A DNA stretch of 64,000 bases, taken from NCBI GenBank assembly GCA_956465555.1, contig OY101130.1, positions 1,178,001 through 1,242,000 of the forward strand, in the 5' to 3' direction. Under the pieces are notes generated by a model. The model searched no databases. It had not been told where the DNA came from and was given only the letters and a program-made list of their open reading frames with translations. The DNA is from Nitzschia sp. pyKryTriq1. Taxonomy: Eukaryota > Bacillariophyta > Bacillariophyceae > Bacillariales > Bacillariaceae. A program made the position numbers and the translations under genes. Shown piece after piece: positions 1 through 9,141 of the stretch; position 1 is the stretch's first letter, and every line of letters begins with the position of its first letter.

Positions 1-288
1 CATAATCAACCTTTTTCTTCTTCTCATTGAGAAGACGTCACAAACAACAGTTTCATCCAGCAGCACCACATCATGCTGATGGTCGTGCTTCATCATTGAT
101 TCGTCGGGTCATCCTGAGCAGCAGCAGCAGCAATCATAGTAATACCACCACGGCCATTGTAGGATAGTAGTAGTAATACTATCTTTGTTGCCGCCACCGC
201 CAAGACGAGACCAATGAATCAAAAAACGCATGAATAGTACATCATGATGAAGAATGAGTGTCCTCGTCCCGGCCGCCGTCCGGCTGCT
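1..288. other. Left-edge spacer
   Basis: No gene is seen here. The stretch holds short CAG/GCA runs near 120-132 and the downstream flank of the minus-strand gene that ends at 289. Open frames crossing it are antisense shadows of that gene. Confidence 0.5.
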
Positions 289-852
289 CTAGGCGGTTTG
301 ACATTCGGTTGGGGTAGTAGCGGAAGGGGTGCAATCGGGGGACACATCGCATTTTTCGTTGAGCTTTGCGATATATTTATCCACAATATCTTGAAGCTTG
401 CCTGGGGCTTCATCAATGATTTTTTGAATGCTTTCTTCCGCTTTGACAGCTTCCTTGTAGTCTTTCACTTCGCCCTCCAACGATTTGCACATGCTGAGGT
501 ATGCGTCGGGATCGTCCGTAGGGAAAGCATCGTTGAGACCGGTCACGGCTGCTGTTGCTGCACCTGTGAGAGCAGTAGTAAAGGCTGTCACGGCGTCCTC
601 CGCTCCTTCTTTGGCGCCAAGAGCTGCCTGCAGCGCAATTTGGATCGGTTCACACTTGCTGGCAGCAATTTCCTCAAGTTTTGTGTCGTAATCGGTCTGT
701 GACAACGCTTTCTTGCCTGACCTGGGGCCGAGACGACGATGGTCTCGTCGTTCTTCAGCAGCACCAGCAGCACCATCCGCTCCATAGGCGAAGAAAAGTG
801 CACCGGTGGTACTCAAAAACAACAAGGAAATGCCGCTGATAGAGAGCTTCAT
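289..852 (-). CDS. Small secreted alanine-rich protein of unknown function
   Basis: A 187-residue protein is read on the minus strand from the ATG at 852, where the peptide MKLSISG begins a clear signal peptide (hydrophobic to about residue 24, then GADGAAGA). The open frame extends 32 codons further upstream, but that part is Ile-rich and would bury the signal peptide, so the internal Met is chosen. The mature part is mostly helical and Ala/Glu/Lys-rich (about 45-165), with cysteines in SKCEP and SMCKS and a Cys cluster at the C-terminus (EKCDVSPDCT...TECQTA). This suggests two or three disulfides in a secreted or vacuolar-lumen protein. No family is recognised. No intron is seen. The gene is well separated from its right neighbour by a 2.3-kb repeat-rich spacer. 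Secretion is inferred from the signal peptide only. Confidence 0.62.
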   Translation of the reverse strand: MKLSISGISLLFLSTTGALFFAYGADGAAGAAEERRDHRRLGPRSGKKALSQTDYDTKLEEIAASKCEPIQIALQAALGAKEGAEDAVTAFTTALTGAATAAVTGLNDAFPTDDPDAYLSMCKSLEGEVKDYKEAVKAEESIQKIIDEAPGKLQDIVDKYIAKLNEKCDVSPDCTPSATTPTECQTA

Positions 853-1256
853 GATGATGATGATGTTAATATCGCTGCTGATTATCGTTCGTGGTGGTTG
901 AACAATAACAAGAAGAAATAAAGAAAAGTAAGAAATCAGGATGATCAAGTCAAGAACAACAACAAGGCATCATCATGAATGGTATTGTGCTTAGTGGCTG
1001 TTGAACTCATGGGGATTGACCAGCGACGAGATCATACACGAAAAGCAACAACAACAACGCAAGAACGTCTTCGTCCATCGTTCCGCCATCATCACGTAGC
1101 AGTGCTGCTGGTAGTAAACTCACTTTGCTTGCGTATTGTTTTTTGGAAATATGATCTGAATCGTCGGTGATTTGTTCAGATGAAGATGATTGGAAACTTG
1201 AAATTGTGAGAGTGGTGGAGCGAGTCAACAAATAATAATGTAACGATTTTTATTTC

Positions 1257-2145
1257 GGATGACTCGTACTTTCGAAATGACCCTATGATATGCATGCACG
1301 GACGGAAGCGAAGGCTGTGATGCGAAGGCTGTCTTGATGCGGGGTTATCTCTCTCATCTAATTAATCGAGGATTTAAGGTCGGACTGCCTTCTTTCGATT
1401 TCAACCAGGCCCAATATCACGAAACTATTATGGTATGTATTTCCTTGCTCGCGTTAGTTTGTGTTCGTTGATTGATCAAAACCGAACGCACGACCAATCT
1501 ATCGAAGCTAGGATCGCTCAAGTCGATCGTGCCTGCTGATGGTCGGTGAGATTCATTGCGGATGACTCGTCCTTTCGAAATGACTCTTGACATTGAATTA
1601 TTATCATCCAGGAAATCTCGCTCAGAAATGATGTTTCCAAAATATAGAGAAGAACAGCACGCATGGACCTTATTCTTTCGATATATTAGGCCCTAGAGGA
1701 TGCACAACACTACTGTGTATGAGAATACACATAATGGACGTGCTTCTTTCGATTTCAATCAGGATCAATATCATGTCTGCACGGATTGTTGTTCCTCGCT
1801 CGTTTTTTAATTAATGATAGTTTGTGTCCTTTGGTCTATCAAAACCGAACACACTACTCTAGTACTAGCAAGCTATCGTCGCGAGGATCGCAAAAGTCGA
1901 TCGTGCCTGCTTATAGGATTCGTACCTTCGTAGTAGTAGTAGTACTCGTACTGCTTTCTAAATTATTGAAGCGAAGCCTGGAGAGTAGTAGCTGTTCCTC
2001 GTTTTACTCTTCGATGTTGATATTATCATCTCGCTAGGGGGAAATCTCAGAAAACGATTTAGCTACGTCCGTCAGGCCCTAGAGGATACACAAGACTACC
2101 TGAATGAAAATGCACATGAGCGTTCTTGTTCCTTGCTTCTTGATT
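1257..2145. repeat. Degenerate direct repeats, two to three copies
   Basis: Two diverged copies are visible. The first (about 1257-1550) starts GGATGACTCGT, has CTTTCGATTTCAACCAGG near 1393, and ends in CAAGTCGATCGTGCCTGCT. The second (about 1559-1920) repeats all three blocks in the same order, with TTCTTTCGATTTCAATCAGG near 1743 and AAAGTCGATCGTGCCTGCT near 1893. A partial third copy (about 2010-2145) shares GGCCCTAGAGGAT and TGAATGAAAATGCACATGA with 1690-1735. The order of shared blocks with substitutions and small indels suggests an old tandem duplication or overlapping insertions of one transposon-like unit. No coding capacity is recognised. Confidence 0.6.
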
Positions 2146-2316
2146 AGTATGCTGTTCTTCTTCTTTGTTGTTCTTCGAAGAAAGAACGTATGCATACCGA
2201 GCGAAATACTTTCAACTGTACGGTATAAATGTAGCGATGATCTTATGACTAACTATGATCAGTATAAGTGTGTGACGGCGGATGAGGAGGAGGAGCGTAG
2301 GAGGAGTGGAGGAGAT

Positions 2317-2583
2317 CTAGTGTCTATCCGCCAACCCACCGTAAAGTTACGGTATACCGTAAATTTACGGTGCTTTTGAAGGCTTCGAATAACAAAAAAG
2401 AAATCACTTTGACAAAGAAATAGCTGCATTTTCGTATTCTCCACCTTTCAAAACGTACTGGCATATGGTCGATTTGTTGTTTTGTTGTAGAATTGGTAGA
2501 GTTGTTGCGTAGGCTGTGCGCGGTGTGCGTACCGTAAATCTACGGCCGTATATTTACGGTAGGCCTTGGCGGATAGACACTAG
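2317..2583. mobile_element. MITE-like non-autonomous DNA element with long terminal inverted repeats
   Basis: The 17 bases CTAGTGTCTATCCGCCA at 2317-2333 are an exact reverse complement of 2567-2583. The inverted similarity continues inward for about 50 bases on each side through two ACCGTAAATTTACGG-like palindromes per arm. The element is 267 bp long and codes for nothing. CTAG at each end is palindromic, so it may be a 4-bp target duplication flanking TGTCTATCCGCCA rather than part of the inverted repeat. Non-autonomous, miniature inverted-repeat structure is directly seen. The superfamily is not known. Confidence 0.75.
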
Positions 2584-3141
2584 TAGTAGTACTAGACTGA
2601 TGGACTGACGACGAGACGACTCCACCCAGTCGATGTTTCGTACAACAGCCAGACGCAGGCGGCCGGCAGACGAGAAGATTTTCAAATGACGAATGAGTGA
2701 CGTACCATGTGACGTAGGAAGTTGCATGCGTCACAACAACGGCAAGCGTAGCGACGATGTTTGATGGATGACATTATCCCCTAAATAATACCACTGTGCT
2801 GCCGGATCGCTGATTGGTCGAACGGAAGGTCGTTTTGAAGTTGGAGCAGAAGGTCGGCGCTCGGTCGCGTCGCCCCCCCGTTTTTTTAAAACAAAGTACG
2901 ACGGAAGCAGGCAGGAGCTATCGAGGATAGGAAGATGTGATGTTCGTGTCAGCGACGAGAAGGTAATTGAGAGAGCCAGTAGCGAGAGGGCTTCCTATCC
3001 TCTCTCATCCCTCTCTCTCTCTCTCTACTTGTATCGGGATCCAACATTTGTCATTGGAATAATCAAAGTCTTGATCTTGCTCTTGCTCTACTACTAGACC
3101 TACCGAAAAGGCCAAAGCGAAAACAATCGCCTTTTACCACG

Positions 3142-4449
3142 ATGAAGCTCGTCCTCTCTTCGCTGCTCTGCCTACTATTGGCAAGCAGCAGCACCGTGTC
3201 TGCCTTTACTACCACGACAACGTCGACTGCTACTAGTAGTAGTAGAAGACTTTATACCACACCACGAACATTGTCCTCCGGCGGTCGCCAGTATTTTGCT
3301 GCCCAAACCGGAGATGAGTTCCGGCGCAACAGCAGCAGCAGCAGCATGAACAATAATGAGTTTCCTCCACCTCCTCCCAACAACAACATGAACAATATGA
3401 ACAACAATATGAACAACAACATGAACAATAACTATAATGATAACAATGAACAACAACAACAAAGGGTCCGAAGAGCCTATCAAGATTGGTGTCGCAACTA
3501 CGACAAGCCATTCGAGGAGCGTCGACTCCCGATTTTTGCGCAAAACTTTTTACGCATGGAAAAGTATGCGCAACAAACGGGAGAACAGGTCAAATTCAAT
3601 GAATATGCCGATTTGACCACGGAAGAATACAAGTACATGCTCCTCGCATCGTCGCAACAACAGCAACCGTTGCAGCGAGGTGGACGAGGAGGAGGAGGAA
3701 CACCACCACCACCATCATCAGGACGAACTGCAAGACCCATGGCATCATCTGCACCACCCCGCAGATCATCATCATCATCCAGACAACAGCAACAGCGTCA
3801 ACAACAACAACAATCACTTCCTATTAGTGATTGGAGAAGAGGAATGGCCGAAACCAATCCCAAGGGATATGACACATGGATGAAGGTCGTGACTGTCGTT
3901 CAAACCGCCATTGTGGGAAGTGTCATTGGCACGCTATGTGTCTTGCCCATGACGGCCTTGGATTATTTGTATGTGCAAGATTATTCCTATACGACCTATG
4001 CGCAATGGCAATGGGATTTGATTGCCGCCGCGATTCAAGGAGCGCTCTTTAGTAACGTCTATCGTACTACCCTTGGACGGGGGGACGTTTTCTTCTTGTT
4101 GGACAGTGACAAGAATTCCAACAACAAGATATCTTCCAATCGAGGACAACGACGACAACGACGACGTCTCTTATTATTATTGTGGTCCTTTATCATTATC
4201 AAGAGTTTGGTACGAATTACCGTCGGACCGGATTGTGCCTCCTATTCGCCTTTTTTGTATTGTGGTACCGCCGGACCCTTTTATCTATTGGATGAACACA
4301 TGGTCCAACAACTCGTCATCAATTTGGCCGAAAGTACATCCCTCTTTCTTCCTATTGCGACTGTCCTGGAAAAGTTGATTCGAGAAGAAAAAATTGCGCC
4401 ATATGATGATTATGATGATAATGAATATGATGATGATGGATATGAATGA
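3142..4449 (+). CDS. Plastid-targeted membrane protein with an I29 (cathepsin propeptide-like) domain
   Basis: This 435-residue protein starts with a signal peptide (residues 1-21) ending VSAF, followed by a Ser/Thr-rich, acid-poor stretch. That is the bipartite presequence typical of diatom plastid proteins. After an Asn/Met/Gln-rich linker, residues about 109-168 look like an inhibitor I29 domain: YQDWCRNYDKPFEER, then IFAQNF, then KFNEYADLTTEEYKYM. No peptidase C1 catalytic Cys/His segment follows. Instead come Gln/Pro/Ser-rich linkers and a membrane region of about four hydrophobic segments (about 246-275, 285-305, 338-358, 390-412), interrupted by a basic Arg/Gln patch, and an acidic Asp/Tyr tail. 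ATG context is ACGATGA with a conventional signal peptide directly after it. No intron is seen. Function is unknown; the membrane half could be an uncharacterised plastid family. Confidence 0.8.
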   Translation: MKLVLSSLLCLLLASSSTVSAFTTTTTSTATSSSRRLYTTPRTLSSGGRQYFAAQTGDEFRRNSSSSSMNNNEFPPPPPNNNMNNMNNNMNNNMNNNYNDNNEQQQQRVRRAYQDWCRNYDKPFEERRLPIFAQNFLRMEKYAQQTGEQVKFNEYADLTTEEYKYMLLASSQQQQPLQRGGRGGGGTPPPPSSGRTARPMASSAPPRRSSSSSRQQQQRQQQQQSLPISDWRRGMAETNPKGYDTWMKVVTVVQTAIVGSVIGTLCVLPMTALDYLYVQDYSYTTYAQWQWDLIAAAIQGALFSNVYRTTLGRGDVFFLLDSDKNSNNKISSNRGQRRQRRRLLLLLWSFIIIKSLVRITVGPDCASYSPFLYCGTAGPFYLLDEHMVQQLVINLAESTSLFLPIATVLEKLIREEKIAPYDDYDDNEYDDDGYE

Positions 4450-4968
4450 ATGAAAAAAATGAAAATAAGAATGAATGAATGAATGAATATGAATAGAAAT
4501 AATGGGAAGAATGAAAGAACTAACTACTTGGGACGACGACTTGTGTGTGTGTGGAATTGTTTGTGGACGGATAAAGAATGAATCATCGACTAATAATAAA
4601 ATAATAATAGTATTATGAAAGCTTCGTGCTACTACTCTAGAGTGCAGTACTCGATATACTCTACCAAAACATACTACTACTACTACCTCTTTTATCGTTA
4701 CTACTACTTGAGAATTGCAAAACGAACGAACGAACTAACTAACTAAAGTGCAACATCTGCGCATGGACGAGGATGAATGGTGGATTCATTCATTCCGAGT
4801 TTTTCCATGAAGAGAAGCGAAGTCTACTCCTTACTACTACTCTCTACTAGCTCTACTAGTAGAGTAGAGCTAGCTCTTCCAGTAAAAGTAGCAGTTCGTA
4901 GTTCGTAGTAGTGAGACGAAATAATGGAAATGCATTACTAGTACTAGTATTATTATTTACTAGTATTA
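4450..4968. other. Spacer between convergent genes with TAC/TAG palindromes
   Basis: No gene is seen. Just after the stop lie GAATGAAT repeats (4471-4490). Further on are TACTAC and AACTAACT tracts and a strong dyad, CTCTACTAGTAGAG-like, around 4845-4880. These could fold into hairpins in the 3' UTRs of the two converging transcripts. Confidence 0.5.
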
Positions 4969-6312
4969 TTATTTATAGATCTGGAATAGTAGTAATAGGT
5001 TGGGAATAATGATGGGAACTTCTTCCAGGTATCGTTGGTAGGCCGGATCGCTGCCATATTTGGATGCGGCCAGTTGCGTCGAATTCAACAACCATCCGGT
5101 CGATTGTCCATAAAAGAGTCCCCACATGAACAATGGCGAAATCAAGGCCAGTACCAATCGACGACCACTCCACAGTTGGGATAGCAAAGTACTAGAAGCC
5201 GAGGAAGCCGAAGCAGTAGAAGATGCTGATGCTACTGCTGTTGCTGTTGTTGCTACGGGCAGTATCAACGCCGGAATGTTCATGACCAAAATTCCTGCCC
5301 ACAGGACCAAATTACCAAAGAAATTAGGGTGTTGACTGATGGACCATAGTCCGACATTGCAAAATTGACCCGGGTGGTTTGATTGCTTGAAGAACCACTT
5401 TTGAGCATCGGCCGTCGTTTCCAAGACGAGTCCGATTCCAAACAAGAGACTTCCGGCCGCCAAAAAAAAGACGGGATTGGAGGAAGATTTATTGCTATTG
5501 CTGTTGTTGTTGTTGAGCAATCCAAGTAGATAGGGCATGGAACAACAAACATTCCAGAGAAACGTCACGAACCAAAATCCAAACATGCCCTGGACGGTCG
5601 ACATGGTATCTTCCAATCGTCCATCATGTCCATTCCGAATGGCTCGATAAAAAAGAAATGACGCCAATTTAATAGCCCAGATACTGACTGCAATGGACGA
5701 TACTTTTTGACTTGTCGTCATCACCGCTGACGCTGTCACAAGCTGGAAGACACTAAACAAGGCAAAGGCCCCCGTCCCAATCAAATCGAGATGGACATGT
5801 GATCCGGTCGCCAAACTGATTAGGAATCCGATGGAATCAGCTGTCGCATAGACTCCCATGGCCTTCCACAGTGGATTATTGGTGGAGAAATCCATCATCA
5901 TGCTGCCAATCAAGGGAAGTGCGGAGAGAGCAGATCCACCACCACCACCACCACCACCATCACGCTTTGACTTTGTGGATGGTGGAACTTGATACGGCGA
6001 TGACGATGATGATGATGAAGATGATGGAATATTAATGGGTTGTTTCCTCCTCATGGTGGTGCTTCTTGGTTGTTGTTGCCGAATGTCTGAAAACGATAAT
6101 GCTGATGCTGATGCTGATGCTGACGATGCTGGATGAGCCGTCGTCGGTGGAAAGGCTTGAGCGGTTCTAGTACAAAAAGTAAGGAAGAAAAGCACGACGA
6201 AGCAGAAGAAGATCTGTCGTTTGGACAATGAAAGGCGGAGTTTGAAAGAAGAAGAAGAAGAAATTGATGGCGGAGGAGGAGATGAAAGAGATGAAAGTGT
6301 TGACATGACCAA
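4969..6312 (-). CDS. Plastid-targeted DUF1295 (steroid 5-alpha-reductase-like) membrane protein
   Basis: A 447-residue protein. After a basic start there is a hydrophobic signal segment (about 35-53) ending AQAF, followed by a Ser/Pro/Arg-rich transit-like region, so plastid targeting is likely. From about residue 150 there are six or more membrane segments. The conserved DUF1295 core is visible: TADAQKWFFK, then NVGLWSISQHPNFFGNL (about 319-335, compare GLW-x-YSRHPNYFGE), then a C-terminal KYGSDPAYQRYLEEVP. Members of this family resemble isoprenylcysteine methyltransferases and steroid or sterol reductases, and use a lipid or isoprenoid substrate with NADPH. The actual substrate here is not known. 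A poly-Gly run lies at the transit/mature boundary. The upstream region is shared with the plus-strand gene at 7242. No intron is needed. Confidence 0.82.
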   Translation of the reverse strand: MVMSTLSSLSSPPPPSISSSSSFKLRLSLSKRQIFFCFVVLFFLTFCTRTAQAFPPTTAHPASSASASASALSFSDIRQQQPRSTTMRRKQPINIPSSSSSSSSSPYQVPPSTKSKRDGGGGGGGGSALSALPLIGSMMMDFSTNNPLWKAMGVYATADSIGFLISLATGSHVHLDLIGTGAFALFSVFQLVTASAVMTTSQKVSSIAVSIWAIKLASFLFYRAIRNGHDGRLEDTMSTVQGMFGFWFVTFLWNVCCSMPYLLGLLNNNNSNSNKSSSNPVFFLAAGSLLFGIGLVLETTADAQKWFFKQSNHPGQFCNVGLWSISQHPNFFGNLVLWAGILVMNIPALILPVATTATAVASASSTASASSASSTLLSQLWSGRRLVLALISPLFMWGLFYGQSTGWLLNSTQLAASKYGSDPAYQRYLEEVPIIIPNLLLLFQIYK

Positions 6313-7241
6313 AGAATTGTGGAATATAACCGCGTGATGGATAGATTGCAGGCTATGACGTTGTGATGTTGTGATGATGGATGATGATGCGATGCGATGA
6401 TGATGTGTTCAGAAATAGAAAGCGACGAAGAACGAAGAATCATCGTCGTCGGGTCGCACAGTACCGGTACCAGGTACGTATTACGACGTCACAAAATCCA
6501 TTCTCAACTACTAGCTAGTAGGATCGCAATGACCGATGACGTCGCATGGGAATCCGGAATCCGCTATTCTGACGTTTCACAGTATTGGCAATTTGTGGGG
6601 CTAGGGAAACGAAGCGAACACTAAATTCTACAAAACGCTGAATGTTCTACCAATACTTCAGCTTCATAGACACGAACGAATGATGAGATTTCCAGCCTGT
6701 TTTATTAACAAAATAATAAGAGAGCCACCCCCGTTTTTCTATGCCCATGAAAAGAAGCATCTGTTCGCAAAGTCCGATTGATATTTTTACGAATAAGCCA
6801 TGATAGACTGACGTATCCAAAGGGCATAATGGAACAAGTTGACGTAAGGGATGCTTCTAAGCCTCGAAATTATTATTTTCACCACGTGAGAGTCTTTTCT
6901 CCACCGACCGACCAGGTCAGAAAGCTCCTCTACGAGTAGGAGTACCAGGGATTACGTAATAGGCTGGTCGATCCTTCTTGTTGCAGTTGTTGCGCCACTT
7001 TAGATATCAAAACCGCCGAGCGATCCCGCTATCATCGAGCGAATCATCCTTCATTCATGTCGCGAACAAGTTCATTGTGCCTTTGATATATAAAAAAAGC
7101 CGCGTCTTTGCCGCCTTTCTATCAGCAACTATAACGAGTTCCACGCACATAAAATAATAATTTTTCTTCCTCATTCAATTCAATTCATTCATTCAATTCA
7201 TTCATTCATTCATACTCACTCAAATCATAAAACAACCATCA
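6313..7241. other. Divergent promoter region
   Basis: The spacer lies between two divergently transcribed genes. It holds a GTACCGGTAC palindrome at 6461-6470 followed by CAGGTAC, about 150 bp before the minus-strand start. It also has a TATA-like ATATATAAAAAAA at 7086-7098 and a CATT microsatellite at about 7183-7213 before the plus-strand ATG. The 75-codon frame at 6397-6624 has no protein character. Confidence 0.5.
7086..7098 (+). promoter_or_regulatory. TATA-like box upstream of the gene at 7242
   Basis: ATATATAAAAAAA lies 144-156 bp upstream of the ATG at 7242, in a stretch otherwise free of genes. The position fits a core promoter with a 5' UTR of roughly 110-120 bases, but nothing else confirms transcription start here. 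Confidence 0.3.
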
Positions 7242-8609
7242 ATGAAGCTGTCGTCAGACGGAAGCAACACAGAGCTCATCATCATGCATCATCATCATCA
7301 TCATGATGAATCATCATCATCACCATCCTCTTCGCCGTCATCGCAGGCAGTTCATAGTTTCATGAAACAGCTGCTGGGTAGCATTACCTCCCAGCCGCAA
7401 TTAGTCTTGGACAAGAATAATAAGAGTAGTGGCGGCGGCAGCGATCAGCATGCTCATTATTGTTCCTTTGAAATTGTGGTTGATAACGCCCAGTCGGGCG
7501 AGACGGCAGCCAAGTGGCATCAACAACGACGCGCTTCGTTGAAGCGTTCCTTGTCCAATACCAGTGCGAGCACCCACAGCTGCCGTTGGAGCAGTGACAA
7601 CGGTGGTGGTGGCGGCGGCGGCGGCGGAAATAGTGACCTGGACTCTTCCTCTAGATCATCATCCTTTCAGCATCATCAGCTGGGCATGGTCATTCCCCAG
7701 CGACCAAGTCAGCAAGAAGTACTACTTGTGAACCGACGCAACTCTTCGGCACCTTGCCTGCTAGCCTTGGACCAAGAATATGAAAGTGACCAAGCCTCTA
7801 CTACTGGTAGTAATATCACGGGCCCAGCACCACCATCGGGGCATAGGAGAAGGCGATCGGCGGACTCCGCCTTTTCTTTTCCCGCCATGCACGAAGATTC
7901 CCCTCCGATACCTCCATCTCGCAAAACCAACGGTCCCCATTACCAGTCGCCAACAACACACGGTGATGATGATGATGATGATGATCCATGCTGGGCGGTG
8001 ACGGACGATGATGAGTCCGAGTCGGAACTGTCCGATAATACCATCATTACGAACAGACACTGCAACAGCAGAAGCAGAAGCAGAAGCAGCAGGCGGAGTA
8101 ACAAGAAATCAACTACTAGCATCACTCCTCAGACTAAAGACCTATCCGCTGAACAAGGCGGCGATTCCGACTCGGCCTTGAGTTTGGCACTCATTGCCAC
8201 GATCGAAAAACTCTCGATACGAGCCGCCTTGACGCTATGCCGACCTCAAACGTCGGATTTTACCAAAGTATCCACCATGGAAACGATTGAAGAAGCCATG
8301 GAACTACTACCACTCCGAGGCACTGCCACAGATATCTCTACTACCCGAAGACGACGACGACCCTCCCTAGCTCTATTATCCGATTCTTGTTATTCGGGTG
8401 GTGAAGACTCGATGAGTAGTCTCCCTTCCTTGGATGGTAGTGAGGCACCGGAACAACGAGCCAGCCGGCAACAATCCGATCTCAACTGCGCCATGCTGGC
8501 TGCCATTGATAGATTGTCCGTCCGAGCGGCACTCACTCTTACCGACGAATCCACCAAGAACACTACCAGTACAACTACTAGTCCCTATAATAGTGAGCAG
8601 GATGTATAG
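7242..8609 (+). CDS. Low-complexity protein with a duplicated amphipathic motif, function unknown
   Basis: A 455-residue protein without signal peptide or membrane segment. It is rich in Ser, Asp, His and Gly (poly-His at about 17-22, a Gly-rich run and an Asp-rich run). The notable feature is a motif occurring twice: LALIATIEKLSIRAALTL at about 315-333 and CAMLAAIDRLSVRAALTL at about 416-434. The consensus is A-x-I-[ED]-[KR]-L-S-[IV]-R-A-A-L-T-L. Both copies follow acidic/Ser segments (GGDSDSALS, QQSDLN) and are followed by Thr-rich tails, so the C-terminal third looks internally duplicated. Basic/Ser patches such as RRASLKRSLSN and RRRRSAD could be phosphorylation sites for basophilic kinases. 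That is an inference. Start: the first ATG of the frame, after a conventional leader. No family is recognised. Confidence 0.7.
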   Translation: MKLSSDGSNTELIIMHHHHHHDESSSSPSSSPSSQAVHSFMKQLLGSITSQPQLVLDKNNKSSGGGSDQHAHYCSFEIVVDNAQSGETAAKWHQQRRASLKRSLSNTSASTHSCRWSSDNGGGGGGGGGNSDLDSSSRSSSFQHHQLGMVIPQRPSQQEVLLVNRRNSSAPCLLALDQEYESDQASTTGSNITGPAPPSGHRRRRSADSAFSFPAMHEDSPPIPPSRKTNGPHYQSPTTHGDDDDDDDPCWAVTDDDESESELSDNTIITNRHCNSRSRSRSSRRSNKKSTTSITPQTKDLSAEQGGDSDSALSLALIATIEKLSIRAALTLCRPQTSDFTKVSTMETIEEAMELLPLRGTATDISTTRRRRRPSLALLSDSCYSGGEDSMSSLPSLDGSEAPEQRASRQQSDLNCAMLAAIDRLSVRAALTLTDESTKNTTSTTTSPYNSEQDV

Positions 8610-9141
8610 CGAATGGTTGGATGGTTGGTTGGATGGATGGATGGATAAAAAGCACTAACAAACATGACACCGCCCAAGGCCGATCAAGAATACCGATGAG
8701 AATAATAATGAAGGATCGATCGACGATGAGGATGAGTATTCCATATTCCAGTATAAAGCAGCAAGAAGCCAATGTACAAATCTCTATCACGGCTTACAGA
8801 CAGACAGAAAGAAAGACAAACAGACAATCCTTCACCTCTTCTTTTGCAACAGGATCATGATCCTACTACTAGTATTAGTAGCGATGATTATCTAATACTA
8901 TCTAGCAAGCAAGCTAGCTAGCTAATAACACACCCATAATTCCTATCATCCTGCTAATGATCGTCCTCGGTTATCCTCGAGCATGTCTTCGATGGGTCTG
9001 GGTTCGAAAATTCCTCGTTGTTAGTAGTACTACTAGTGTGGCGGGAGTGCTGCTGCTGTTACTGGCTTTCTACTTCTTGGAATAAGGTAGCGAGCAACAG
9101 AGGTGCTCAGCCGTTTGCTTGACCCATCATACTTCTTCCAA
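8610..9141. other. Spacer between convergent genes with a decayed copy of the neighbour's 3' end
   Basis: There is a GGTTGGATGG/GGATGGAT microsatellite at 8617-8645 and TAC/TAG/GCTAGCTAG palindromic tracts at 8862-8930. A diverged copy of the 3' end of the HSF-like gene follows (see 8960-9110). No independent gene is seen. Confidence 0.55.
8960..9110 (-). pseudogene. Decayed tandem copy of the 3' end of the HSF-like gene
   Basis: The stretch about 8960-9110 matches about 9163-9316 of the adjacent gene in the same orientation. Shared blocks, in order, include GATC(G)(T/G)CCTCG, CCTCGAGCAT(G/T)TCTTC, a GGTTC/GGTTCTGGG block, a CTGCTGCTG run, TGGCTTTC, AAGGTAGCG/GAGGTAGCG and CAACAGAGGTGCT. Identity is roughly 75-80 percent by eye with indels. 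It therefore corresponds to the last about 50 codons of that protein (EEMLEDD and Gln-rich part). It has no upstream exons and looks like a partial tandem duplication that has decayed. Confidence 0.6.

Larger units (their letters stand above)
853..3141. other. Repeat-rich spacer between divergent genes
   Basis: No convincing gene is present. The spacer holds a degenerate direct-repeat family (1257-2145), a MITE-like inverted-repeat element (2317-2583), a CT microsatellite at about 2998-3028, and the presumed promoter of the gene at 3142. Short open frames here (for example 2104-2379) overlap the repeats and lack any protein signature. Confidence 0.6.

Noticed and set aside
2104-2379. A 91-codon frame ending in the MITE-like element
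   Set aside because: It overlaps the inverted repeat and has no domain or codon regularity. The only suggestive part is a hydrophobic start.
3680-3883. Overlapping His-rich frames inside the I29-domain gene
   Set aside because: They are frame-shifted readings of CAC/CAT/CAA repeats in the real gene. The same applies to most poly-His, poly-Val and poly-Leu frames opposite Asp, Asn and Gln runs elsewhere.
6397-6624. A 75-codon plus-strand frame upstream of the DUF1295 gene
   Set aside because: No protein signature, located in the shared promoter region and containing the GTACCGGTAC palindrome.
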